From Dinochytrium kinnereticum (taxonomy: Eukaryota > Chytridiomycota > Chytridiomycetes > Chytridiales > Chytridiaceae): a stretch of 17,371 nucleotides of DNA. Below are positions 1 to 8,781 of the stretch, piece after piece. The notes beneath the pieces were generated by a model, which ran no database searches, was not told the DNA's origin, and worked only from the letters and a program-made list of their open reading frames with translations. The stretch covers positions 532-17,902 of the forward strand of contig JADGJT010000375.1 in the NCBI GenBank assembly GCA_027604005.1, written 5' to 3'. The position numbers were made by a program, and so were the translations under genes. The stretch's first letter is position 1. Every line of letters begins with the position of its first letter.

Positions 1-42
1 ACCCAAACAAAAACAAAAAAAAAAAAACAAAAACAAATTGTA
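1..42. repeat. A-rich low-complexity tract
   Basis: The first 42 bases are almost only A with scattered C (AAACAAAAACAAA pattern). On the minus strand this is a T-rich stretch about 230 bp past the stop codon of the first gene, so it may lie in its 3' flank. No gene is seen in 1-268; the rest holds the GA tract and C/A-rich sequence. Confidence 0.6.
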
Positions 43-118
43 TCAGAGAGACAGACGAGGGTAATAATAAGAATAAAATAATACATCCACAGCCAAAAAG
101 CATAAAGTGCTGCAAAAA

Positions 119-148
119 GAGGGAGAGAGAGAGAGAGAGAAAGAGAGG
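119..148. repeat. (GA)n microsatellite
   Basis: An almost pure GA dinucleotide run (core 123-140), followed by AAGAGAGG. It lies in the 3' flank of the minus-strand gene that ends at 269 and probably varies in length between isolates. Confidence 0.8.
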
Positions 149-268
149 AAGGAATATGCAGGATAAAAAAAATAATCCGTTCACCATCTTTCACACACAC
201 ACACCAGCCTCTCCCTTCCCTCAAAAAGGCAACATCCCACAAAACCAAACAACAAAAACCACCCCAAC

Positions 269-2929
269 TCACTCCTCCCAAAACCCAACCCCCACCACCA
301 AAGGCCTCCGCCTCTTCACTCCACCCTCCAAAAGCCCAGCCACCTTCTTCCCACCATGCTTCACCTTAATCGTCGGCCCCAACCCCTCCTCACCCCCACC
401 CAGTCTCTCCGACCTCCTCACACAACCCAAAAGCGTCTTCACGCCCCCACGTCCAAATCGTTTCCGCTCAACCCCCTCACTCTCAGACCCAGAAGACGTC
501 TGCGTGCCTTCCACCACCAACGGCCGAGGGTCAAGCCGCAACCGGCATCGGCTCGCAGGAAGCGCCGTCATCAACAGATCATTACAAAGACCGTGGGAAT
601 CTTCTCCATGGTCTTCTCCAGTCTTGCTTCGAATGGAACTGAGCAATGTCCTCTCCCACGGGGATGGCCGATGCAAGGCGTCCCATGGCACCAAAGGCTG
701 GCGGCGGTGCCGCTCGCAAAGCCGATGAGCGCGTCTCGCTCCCGATCGAAGAGGGTGGTGGCTTGGCGCGCCAGAGGGGATGGAGAGGAGATCAGCGGCC
801 TCGAGAAGATCGGTAAAGGTTTCAGAGCCGAGCGCCGTTCGCTGGGTTCGAGAAAACGGGGCGAGCTTCTCCAAGATCTGTGCCGAAATGATCCCTTCCT
901 CATCACTGCCATCTGAACCATTTCTCTCAAAAAAATCAGACTCTTCATCCGACTGGTGCTCCTCCAAGGATTTGCACTTGTTCTTCTTACGACCAACACC
1001 TGCCTTCCCTGGAGAGCTGCCAGACACACTATCCTCGTTCTCACACGCATCACCGCCTCCCCATCCCGCCGCAAACGCCAGCAGATCAAGACCGCTCGAC
1101 TTTGCACTCTGCTTATCGGTCCCCCGCTCCGAAACATCCTTCACCTTTTGGCCTCCTGCCGCCGCGGCGCTCGTACTCGCATCCTGAAGAAGGGAGACCA
1201 GATCGCTTGCCGTAGATGAAGCCAAAGGTCCGGGATTGGGCGTCCAGCTTTGAATATCCATCGCCATTGGCAGAGTGTTTGGCAGCCACGTCGAGCTCGA
1301 GGTGGAGTGAGTGGGAAGCAACGAGTTTGGGTACCAGGACGAAGACGATGTTATCGTGCTGCGATCTTCAACGGTCGTTGACTGACGTCGGCGCCGCTTC
1401 CCGTCACTGGATGCAGTGAAATAGCTTGCTGCAGCCTGCAAGCCAACGTTTTGAGGCTTGCTTTCAACAAGCTTCTTAAGCTCCGCATGATAAAATCCAA
1501 GAGAACCAAGACGATGAGCCTCTTCCTCCCTCCTTCGCGCCTCTTCAATGTTCTTTTTCTGCGTCAGCGCCTCCACAGCCTCCTCTAATACCAAAGTCAC
1601 ATCTCTGTCGCGAGCTTTCCGACTTCGGGACGATGTTGTTCCTTTTGTTTTGGGCGCAATATCCTTAGAGTCCTCGTTCAACAGGGATTGAGCGTTATTC
1701 TTTCTTCTCCCCGCCTTCCCTCGTCGAGACGGGCTCCCATGTCCAGCTCTCTGCATAAGGACTTTTGGTACAGCCATACGAAGGGTACTGTCTTCACTCA
1801 ACCCAGGGATAGGAACAAGCTCTGAATCGCTATCTGCCTCAGTTGCGACATGTACTTCACTAATGATGGATTTTGGCACCGAGATCCTCTGCCCAGAAAA
1901 AGACGATGGGGACCCCTTTGGAATAAGAATGGAATCCCCCACATCCACCGTTTGAGATTTTGGAATCGCCCGACGTTTTGGTGAGGACTTTGGTAATCCT
2001 GGAATGGGAACGAGAACGTACAGAGACTCTGGTGCATCGGGCGAGACTTCCAGAGAGTACGTCCCTGTCACTTCGTCCAGTGAAAGGTCACTCCCAACTT
2101 TAACGTGCCCATCGCTCGATTCTGCCAAGGGCTTCAAGGATCCATGGTCTCTTTCAGTCCGGTTCCCGCCACCAGACTTTGTCACCTGTGACGGCGATGG
2201 CAGTGGTGTGATGGGGGTGTTGATTAACAGTGTCGTCCAGTTTGAATGCGTAGGTTGCGGAACTCTCGGGGTCTCACTGGCGATCCTGTATAAAACAAAA
2301 GTAATAAAAAGGTGGTTAGGGCCAGGAGGCTGGTGAAGAAGGGCTGGCCATACTGGTGAGGTGGAGTTCTGGGAGCCACTCTGGGGGAATTGACTGCGCC
2401 GTTCTTTGACGCCGTCCTCTTCCGCTTCCTTGTGCTTGGGACTTGCTCCTGCAACGGGACATCCGAGTCGAAAGCGTAGTCCTCCTGAGTGAACCCATAG
2501 GGCAAAATGGAGCGTTCGTCGTATGCGAGGGCTGACCAACCTGAGGTAGATGCCTCCAGTGGCGGACTCAGGTCAGCTATACGTGCTGGCACCATTCGCT
2601 GCAGCATTCCAGCGACATTGCCTGCCGTTCGCCCATCAGGCTGTTAATGCATTCATGCGTTAGTTCCAAGTCGAGTAAAGCGTAAAGTTCAAGGATCAAA
2701 CCTTTGAAAGGAACGGATTCATATGAGCATCGGCGGCCATCATTGTCAAAGGCAGCTCAGAAGCACATGCGGCGGCGGCGGCAGCAGCGGCGGCGGCGGC
2801 CGATGCCGAGGCTGAAGCAGCGGCAAGAGATTCGGTGAGGGCGGACGAGGATGAGGATGATGAGGCTGAGAACGCCGAGTAGGCGAGGACGTCCCCGTCG
2901 TCGTCCACCGGTGAGGATGACGGCAGCAT
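269..2929 (-). CDS. Unknown low-complexity, probably nuclear protein (three exons)
   Basis: Exons in transcript order are 2929-2702, 2640-2354 and 2285-269, joined by 61- and 68-bp GT-CAG introns. Phases agree (0, then CA|G) and give about 843 aa. The family is not recognised. Residues 25-58 are runs of Ser and then Ala. Exon 2 carries the most protein-like stretch (YDERSILPYGFTQEDYAFDS). Residues 263-281 and 328-346 hold two copies of VPIPGL...VPK. Residues about 402-450 form a charged helix. KRRRRQ at about 468 looks like a nuclear localisation signal. Three W-x-P-N motifs lie at 489-522, followed by acidic Ser-rich (CK2-like) patches. After about residue 660 the frame becomes Arg/His/Pro-rich and other frames look equally coding-like, so the C-terminal third may hold a missed intron or frameshift. 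The gene is much more GC-rich than the right part of the window. A nuclear role is only an inference from composition. Confidence 0.6.
2768..2807 (-). repeat. GCN trinucleotide repeat coding polyalanine
   Basis: A GCC/GCT-type trinucleotide tract inside exon 1 of the unknown gene. It encodes a run of about 11 Ala after an Ala/Ser stretch. Its length is likely to vary through replication slippage. Confidence 0.75.
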
Positions 2930-3190
2930 CGTTGGCGGATCGACGGTGATGGTGGTGATGGCGGTGGTGGTGGTGGCGGTGGTGGTGGAGGTGTGTGTGT
3001 GTGTGTGGTGTGTGTAGGTGCTTTTTCTTCTTTTTCCTTCCTCTCAGTCTCAGTTCAGTCCAGCGAGCCAATGTGGTCCGTTTCGAACAAGAAAAAAGAA
3101 TTAAATTTGCGGTCCCTTCGTGTCCGAACTTTTTATTTTCGCTGAACGTTGAGCCTTGCCTCAAAGCTCTCACTCCAGGCGATCACCCGC
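2930..3190. promoter_or_regulatory. Intergenic region upstream of the unknown gene, with microsatellite
   Basis: These 261 bp separate the ATG of the unknown gene from the stop codon of MTFP1, both on the minus strand. They should contain the promoter and 5' UTR of the first and the 3' UTR of the second. Besides the GGT/GT repeat at 2945-3017 there is a pyrimidine-rich stretch on the plus strand (about 3018-3050). No convincing TATA box or other named site was found. Confidence 0.45.
2945..3017. repeat. Compound (GGT)n/(GT)n microsatellite
   Basis: GGT-type triplets with GAT and GGC interruptions (about 2945-2991) pass directly into a GT dinucleotide run (about 2991-3017). The minus strand therefore reads CA repeats then CCA triplets just before the ATG at 2929, probably in the 5' UTR or core promoter. 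The overlapping His-rich reading frame is a by-product of this repeat. Confidence 0.8.
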
Positions 3191-4029
3191 TCAGTGCTGG
3201 TGGCCCTCATTGTTCTTGCGCACCTCCAGCACAGCCTTGGACGGAGGGAAGAGGGCGTCAAACGCCCGCTGCGATGCATACTCCATCGGGTGGTCAAATA
3301 GGGTGGGGAGGATGGGGATGATCGAGAGTCCGAGGAAGGTGGGGCCGTAACTGCGTAGCGCATTTTTGGGTAATGACCGCATGAGGTTGGCGCTGTGGTG
3401 GACGATCTGGTGAACGGTGAAGGCTGGAAGAATCATCGAGGCTGATCGCAGATCAGTGTCGGTCAGCAAACGCAAACCATAAACGCCACAAACTCTCACC
3501 AAGGGATTGGAAAGTTCCTCTCTCCACGATGGTGCGCCCAACGTCCAACTGCGAGCCTCCATGTTTCTGGACTTTGTAAGCCTCATAGCCAACGTCGCCG
3601 ATAACTGGGGAAACATTTGTCAATCGCATATTGATTCCCGTCGCCTCAATCCCCACACCATGGAGCAAGGTACCCCAGTGTATGACCCTTCACCTTCATA
3701 CGGTATGGAGACTGAGAACTGAACCCTATGAACAGCGGGAAAAAAAAGAAGATCGCTCCTCACCGTAAGCCCATGAGACGGCATATGCACTGTTGACAAA
3801 GGTCTTTGAGATAACCGGCCGGAAGGCCTCTCCGACCTCTGAGGTGTAGGCCAGGAGACGGGATTGCGCTAAGGCGACCTTTTTGGCATGTTAATCTCGT
3901 GCAGGCTTCACTTGGAATGCAGCCACATACAGTTCGTAATCTGCCCAAATACCCGAGGTAACGGAGCGGTCCATCGACAGTGTCGATCTCATTCTGTACA
4001 TGAATTTTATTTAAATCCTTGCCTGCCAC
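3191..4029 (-). CDS. MTFP1: Mitochondrial fission process protein 1 (MTP18) homologue
   Basis: Exons 4029-3931, 3878-3764, 3604-3500 and 3441-3191 join in phase to 189 aa, with introns of 52, 159 and 58 bp. The reconstructed protein has the family signatures in order: PLRYLGYLGRLRT (residues about 21-33), AYTSEVGEAFRPV, SWAYVIGDVGYEAYK, VERGTFQSLAS, LPAFTVHQIVHH, and a C-terminal GLSIIPILPTLFDHP followed by the basic end. MTFP1 proteins are multi-pass inner mitochondrial membrane proteins that act in mitochondrial division. The YTSEVGEAFRP and SWAYV forms resemble the fungal branch. The first intron ends in CCAAAAAG, an A-rich acceptor. The stop codon is 261 bp before the next start on the same strand. 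The identification is firm because motifs match across every exon junction. Confidence 0.93.
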
Positions 4030-4123
4030 TGCCTATCTCTACCACCTCAGCTTGTGTGTTGGTCTCGTTGGGTGTCATTCCTCCTTGGATTCCTGGCAAA
4101 AGAAAGTGAAAAAGTGGTAATCG

Positions 4124-5241
4124 TCACACATATCGACAGTGAACCCCGACAATTGGCGAGCCCACACCCTCATCATGAACCAGCCGAAGGTTTAGGAGCT
4201 TTTCGGCATCTCCAGATGGAAAACGAAATGCATATATGGGGCGCTGTAATCCATCCGACTTGGAGACGCCGAGCTCTGCGGGGCTGAAGGTTTTGATAAA
4301 ACTGTAGCCATCATTCAACTCGATTGCCAGTTCAAAGGCACGAGACGCAAAGGCCTCAGGATTCAACTCTATCGAAATACTCGTTTCGAATGGCGAGATA
4401 GGGACTGAAGTAACTGTAGCCTCAAGTACGCATTCGTCCAATTTATGAGATTTGTTCTCAACCTCTAAGCTTCTTTGATTCGTGTTGACTCGTCGAACAG
4501 GAGATAAGATTGTAACTGGTGCTTTCGCAACATTCACGTTCAGAGACACCCTCGTTAACATAACAGTGCCATCTCTGGTGGTTACCCTGGCGTTGAAAGG
4601 CCCAACGCCAAGTCTGCCACCGATAAAGTAATTGTTGGATCCGCGGGGAATCACATTCCATCTGTTTGCCGCAAAAAACTCCAATCGTTCAACTGCAAAC
4701 GACATTCCGTATGGTTGAATCGCGAACCACCATTCTGTCGAGCCAGGAATCCAGCGGAACCCTACAGTTCTCACTGTGTTGCGTGGGGCTGGACAAGGAA
4801 CTTCTTGCCATGCTAATGATATGACGCCTCGCGAAGCAGGAGCGAGTTTTTCAAAGGCAAATTGTGACAGGTCTAAGGCGCCTCTTTGGCACTATCGCAT
4901 TGTTAATAAATGATATTCGACGAAGGAAATACCCCAGGGCACATGTCTGCGACGATTGCAGTGACATTTTTGATGGATCCTGGCACTGTTATCGAAACGC
5001 ACATTCCACAAAGAGCAGAGCCAGCCCATTGAACTTGATTCAAGGCAACAATAAGGTCTGCTCTAATGTCACTAGGATGCAGCTGACAGGCGCCCAAGTC
5101 TGATCCCGCGAGAATAGTCGAGGTGTCATAGTAAGTTCCACGACCACCATTAAACCTCAGTGGAAAGTTTGAACTTTGAGCTGAACATAACTGCCCGAGC
5201 GCCAGCGACGATAGGACGTGAATTACAGTATGGAATCGCAT
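4124..5241 (-). CDS. Secreted expansin-like (DPBB) protein with C-terminal extension
   Basis: Exon 1 is 5241-4933 and exon 2 is 4891-4124. The 41-bp intron is in phase 0 and rebuilds the motif DMCPGCQRGALDLS, giving 358 aa. Residues 1-21 form a signal peptide (hydrophobic core, cleavage after CSA). Residues about 30-125 are a double-psi beta-barrel: GRGTYYD, LGACQ, CGMCV, VTAIVADMCPGC and LDLSQFAFEKLA, with paired Cys. Residues about 125-240 resemble the second, beta-sandwich (CBM63-like) domain (FRWIPGSTEWWFAIQPYG). About 110 more residues to the stop match no domain I recognise. Expansin-like proteins loosen cellulose or chitin networks without hydrolysis, so a cell-wall or substrate-loosening role outside the cell is likely. 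The gene lies 94 bp upstream of MTFP1 on the same strand. Confidence 0.88.
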
Positions 5242-5514
5242 TGCAGGCTATGTTTTTGCTCGTCCATTGCGCACGAGTCATTTATACAATCACCTGAGGC
5301 TTCATGAAGATCCGAAATAGACGCCAGAAACAATGCAAAAATCGGAAATCCTTATCCAGGAACAGGTTCTTTAGTTCGTGCCAGAGGCTGCGTCTTATGA
5401 AAAAGCCACCAAAGTTCTGCTGATGTTCTTCCACTAAGCCTTTCGTAACCTCTCCCCTAAAAGAGCAGATGGAGAAAACGAAGATGTATATTTGTATTAT
5501 TTTTTTTACTCCTC
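5242..5514. other. Intergenic region between BUB3 stop and expansin start
   Basis: 273 bp between two minus-strand genes. It should hold the 3' UTR of BUB3 and the promoter of the expansin-like gene. A T-rich run lies at about 5500-5510 on the plus strand. A 78-codon frame (5282-5518) overlaps it but resembles no known family and crosses the BUB3 stop, so I do not call it a gene. Confidence 0.4.
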
Positions 5515-6798
5515 TCAAGAGGGTGGGGGGAGCTGCTTTGGCCTTGTTTCGGCATCGCTCAGAGTCTTGATAAATACGGAGTCCGGAGGATGACTGTATG
5601 GCCAGCTTAGTATTAAAACAAAAACCAACACAGCAAACAAAATCAAGAAAACGTACTCCTTTTCGCCTTCTTCGAATGAGTAACTTGATGAGATGGCCAG
5701 CGTTCTGCCATCAGGACTGAACGCCAAAGCGGATATCGAGGTAGGGTAACGGGGGAACTGCTTCAGCCTCTTCTTGTTGTAACCATCCCACAAATTCACG
5801 ACCCCATCGCCACCTCCAGATGCAAAAGTTCCATGCGTGGGGTGAAAGGCGAGGGCGTGAACCGGATGAACAATCTCGCCTTCCGGTTTTTTTTCCCTGT
5901 GGCATTTAAAGGCATATTTCTTCTTCTGGTCCTCCTCCTCTTGACTGAAAAACTCAACAGCAACTCGACCTTCGATGGATGACAAAGCGTAACCTTTTGA
6001 AGAAAATCGTCATAAGACCACGCTAATTAGGTAAAAGTGGCTAGATAACGGGATAAAAATGCATAATGCTCACCTTGGCCATTAGGCATGCAACGAACAG
6101 CTCTTGTCATGAATTTCATGGAAGAGCCCTTCTCTTGCAAAGCAGAGCCCATGTTTCGGATATCATAAACAAGCACTTTGCGTCCCGCCAATGCAACCAC
6201 CATTTTATCACCAACAACATCCATCGAGAAAACCTTTGAAGGCTGAGCAAACGTTTGTGGCGTGCCTGATGACCTGGCATCCCACAATTTTATAGTTTTA
6301 TCCCAGCTTCCTGAAAATACAGCCTCTGCATATATGATATTAGAAGTTCAGCTCAACAAAGAGGCCAATTACGTATTTCCGTAGAGTAATTGACACAGCG
6401 AATGGCTTCGTCGTGTGTTCCCAGAATAACCTCAGTTCCTTTGTTCAAATCAACTCTAAGAGCATGAGAATAAGTTCGAGGCGTCCTCAAAACTACCGTT
6501 TCAGTTCCCTATCCAAGCCTCCTGAATACGCATGGTTGGAAGCTGTAAAGACGACATCCAAGACTGCAGCCTTATGTTGATACGCATACTTCTTGGAGTT
6601 TGAAGAAACGTCATACAGGCCCACTGACTGTTACTGCGGATTAGCGAAACAAGAAACCAAACAAAGCATCTCCCGTGCCTTATCCCAAGACGAGACGAGC
6701 AGATGCGAGCTACCCGTGGGGTGAAAGCTCAGTGCGCTGATGCCGTCAGCGGGTGGCTCCAGCAGCTCGAAATCTTGCTGAGGTTGACCAGCAGCCAT
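5515..6798 (-). CDS. BUB3: Mitotic checkpoint WD40 protein Bub3
   Basis: Six exons (6798-6679, 6627-6497, 6455-6373, 6325-6074, 5993-5657, 5593-5515) join in phase to 333 aa, close to the usual length of about 330. Introns are 51, 41, 47, 80 and 63 bp. Family signatures are [14 protein letters not shown] and [15 protein letters not shown] at the N-terminus, [79 protein letters not shown], and SDAETRPK near the end. Bub3 is a seven-bladed propeller that recruits Bub1 and BubR1/Mad3 to kinetochores. Intron 1 is a GC-AG intron (AAG|GCACGG...AACAG). Intron 5 is 3n and free of stops. An in-frame ATG at 6870 would add 24 residues; the ATG at 6798 fits the family N-terminus better. The gene starts 81 bp from NEP1 on the other strand. 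Confidence 0.95.
6628..6678 (-). other. BUB3: GC-AG intron 1 of BUB3
   Basis: A 51-bp intron starting GC (GATAAG|GCACGG) and ending AACAG. Removing it rebuilds SSWDKSVGLYDV, the conserved Bub3 N-terminal blade. It holds an in-frame TAA, and no GT donor gives the right phase. Confidence 0.8.
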
Positions 6799-6879
6799 GC
6801 TTTTCTCAACGAATGGTTTGTCCGAGTGATTTGTGTTTCGATCCTCTTTTTTTTTTCTTTCAGAGGCCAACTTGCGAAG
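6799..6879. promoter_or_regulatory. Divergent promoter region BUB3/NEP1
   Basis: 81 bp between the two start codons. It holds a T-rich run on the plus strand (about 6846-6860) ending in CTTTCAG, which could also be a 3' splice site of a 5'-UTR intron for NEP1. No TATA box or ribosome-biogenesis promoter motif (PAC or RRPE) is visible. Confidence 0.5.
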
Positions 6880-7738
6880 ATGGAGTTTGTCACAGACGCT
6901 GCGGCTCCGAAGCCTGCAAAGGAAAAGGACTCGGCGATGCGTTTGATTGTGGTGTTAGAGCAAGCCTCGTTGGAGACTGTTAAGCTTGGGAAAGGGAAGG
7001 AAGGACATTATGGTTGGTGGTGAATGATAATTAGTGAGGAATCCTAATGATTACTCTTCGAAAAAAGCTCTTCTAAACTGTGATGATCACCACCATATTC
7101 TGAAGAAGAACCAGCGTGATCTTAGCGAGAGCAGACCCGACATTTCGCATCAGTGTCTGCTCACTCTTTTGGACAGTCCTTTGAACAAGGCTGGTTTGCT
7201 TCAAGTTTACATTCATACCACGAAGAATGTCCTGATTGAGGTGAACCCCCATGTGCGAATTCCCAGAACATTCAAACGATTTTGTGGTCTTATGGGTAAG
7301 GATCATGTAACTTGTTGACTATTGCTTAATTGACACCCTTTTTTTTTTTCGCAGTCCAACTACTCCACAAACTCTCCATCCGTGCCGTATCTGGCCCCGA
7401 AAAGCTGCTGAAAGTTATTAAGAACCCTATCACCGACCATTTACCGCCCAACTGCCGTAAGATCACCATGTCCTCCGATTCTCCCGTTGTTAAAATTGGC
7501 GATTATGTGGCTACTCTACCCACAAATCAGCCAATCGTGTTTTTCATTGGAGCCATGGCGCACGGGCCCGATAACTGGGTTGATGACCTTGTGGATGAGA
7601 AGATCTCTATATCCGCATATCCCTTAAGTGCAAGTGTAACTTGCGGGAAATTGGTACGAGTTCTTTAATATTTGTTTCTTGTATGTCTAATAGTTTGTTT
7701 AGACGTGTGCTTTTGAAGATATGTGGGGGGTTCTGTGA
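6880..7738 (+). CDS. EMG1: 18S rRNA pseudouridine N1-methyltransferase Nep1/Emg1
   Basis: Exons 6880-7012, 7068-7295, 7355-7653 and 7703-7738 give 231 aa, with introns of 55, 59 and 49 bp. The family order is complete: [123 protein letters not shown], and the C-terminal end [10 protein letters not shown] built by the last 36-bp exon. Nep1 is a SPOUT-class SAM-dependent enzyme that methylates a pseudouridine of 18S rRNA and is needed for 40S subunit assembly in the nucleolus. The first intron ends in an A-rich acceptor (GAAAAAAG). The stop codon lies only 27 bp from that of the convergent HDHD2 gene. The ATG at 6880 is the first in frame near the conserved domain. Confidence 0.95.
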
Positions 7739-7765
7739 ACAACACCCTTTTGGTATAGTTTTAAG

Positions 7766-8734
7766 TTATTGGTATTGCGACAATATAGCCGATACGGCTT
7801 CGCTAAAGTTGGAAGATATCATAGTTGGGGTGACCCCCTTGGTGAACTCGTCACCATTCCTGTACTTGCCAGTTCTGACCTATTTACATTAATAAACAAG
7901 GCGTAAGGAGATATTATTACCAATATAGCTTGCATGCCAATCGCCAATGCCCCGCCAATATCGTCCCTTATATCATCTCCTATCATAACCGTCTCTTCTG
8001 CAGCCACCTGCCTAAGGATTACCGTTAAAATATGAAGTAACAAAGTTCTATACATGTCTTCCAGAGCCATCTTGAAAAAGTTTGCATTTGGCTTTCCGAC
8101 AACCGTCGCTTCTTTATCTGTTGCATATTCTAGCGCAGCGACGAATGGACCTGGCCCCAATGCTAATCCTTCGGGTTTTTGAAAGTACCGGCCTTTTTTC
8201 CGCTTGTAAGTGATATTATCAAAAGCCAACAGCAGGCATTCAAAAGTTGAAGTAATAATATACCTTTGTGAATGGCAACCAACTTCCCACCATTTAACAA
8301 AATCTGCATGGCCTCGGTTAGATGATCGTAAGAAAACTTTGATGGTGCAAGTCCCACGAGAACAGCATTAGGATTTTGCAGATCAAGCCCCTCGAATTCT
8401 CCTTCAGCATCCTTTTCGATCATCAGGTAAGGCCGCAGATTCTCCTTTTCGACAAAGCTCCTTGCAGCGCTTAAAGAAGTAAAAACTTCATTACTTTCAA
8501 TCGTAAACCCGAGCATGGACAATTGGTTGAGGAGAGTTGACTTCTTTGCCTTTGTCGTATTGCTAACAAAGCGAACCTTTGGTTCAATAAGAAAATTGCA
8601 ATTTGTAAAATCAATGCCTTCAAACCGGACTGCTTCAGAAGAGTTAGTGCTTCAATCGCGCGGGGGGTGATATTGTTTTCGATATGAAGGGTCCCTGAAA
8701 GATCCACCATGCAAGCTTTTACAGCATTTAACAT
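7766..8734 (-). CDS. HDHD2: HAD-like phosphatase, HDHD2 family
   Basis: Exons 8734-8618, 8576-8264, 8192-8054, 8011-7921 and 7879-7766 give 257 aa, close to the usual 259. Introns are 41 (GC-AG), 71, 42 and 41 bp. Motif I is [11 protein letters not shown], with the nucleophile Asp and Ser in place of the second Asp, which is usual for HDHD2. Motif II lies in [16 protein letters not shown]. Then follow [38 protein letters not shown], the motif III Lys in [10 protein letters not shown], motif [15 protein letters not shown], and TGKYRNGDE. It is a soluble haloacid dehalogenase phosphatase of the capped class, and the family substrate is not settled. Intron 3 is 3n without stops. The gene starts 47 bp from the unknown membrane-protein gene, head to head. 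Confidence 0.93.
8577..8617 (-). other. HDHD2: GC-AG intron 1 of HDHD2
   Basis: A 41-bp intron with donor TTGAAG|GCATTG and acceptor ACCAAAG. Splicing in phase 0 joins QSGLK to VRFVSNTTK, the standard HAD motif II context. The nearby GT (CCG|GTTTGA) gives the wrong phase. Confidence 0.8.
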
Positions 8735-8781
8735 TTCAGTTTTTCACGAAGTTTGTTTTTTGACTCGGTGGCACGGCGGAA
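8735..8781. promoter_or_regulatory. 47-bp divergent promoter HDHD2 / membrane protein
   Basis: Only 47 bp lie between the two start codons. The left part is T-rich on the plus strand (TTTTTCACGAAGTTTGTTTTTTG) and the right part is GC-rich (GGTGGCACGGCGGAA). Both 5' UTRs and core promoters must fit here or overlap the opposite coding sequence. No known motif recognised. Confidence 0.5.

Noticed and set aside
156..916. Plus-strand open frames in the C-rich region
   Set aside because: They are Pro/Thr/Ser-rich antisense images of the last exon of the unknown minus-strand gene and show no family features.
2757..3173. Minus-strand frame with a His-rich run
   Set aside because: The His run is the translation of the GGT/GT microsatellite, and the rest is the out-of-frame polyalanine tract; the spliced gene starting at 2929 explains the locus better.
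3760..4029. Apparent frameshift or pseudogene in MTFP1
   Set aside because: A 52-bp intron with GTATGT donor and AAAAAG acceptor restores the conserved frame, so the gene is intact.
5282..5518. 78-codon minus-strand frame between expansin and BUB3
   Set aside because: It overlaps the BUB3 stop, has no recognisable motif and lies in UTR/promoter DNA.
6703..6879. N-terminal extension of NEP1 upstream of 6880
   Set aside because: The extra frame is antisense to BUB3 exon 1 and crosses a pyrimidine tract; the family begins close to the ATG at 6880.
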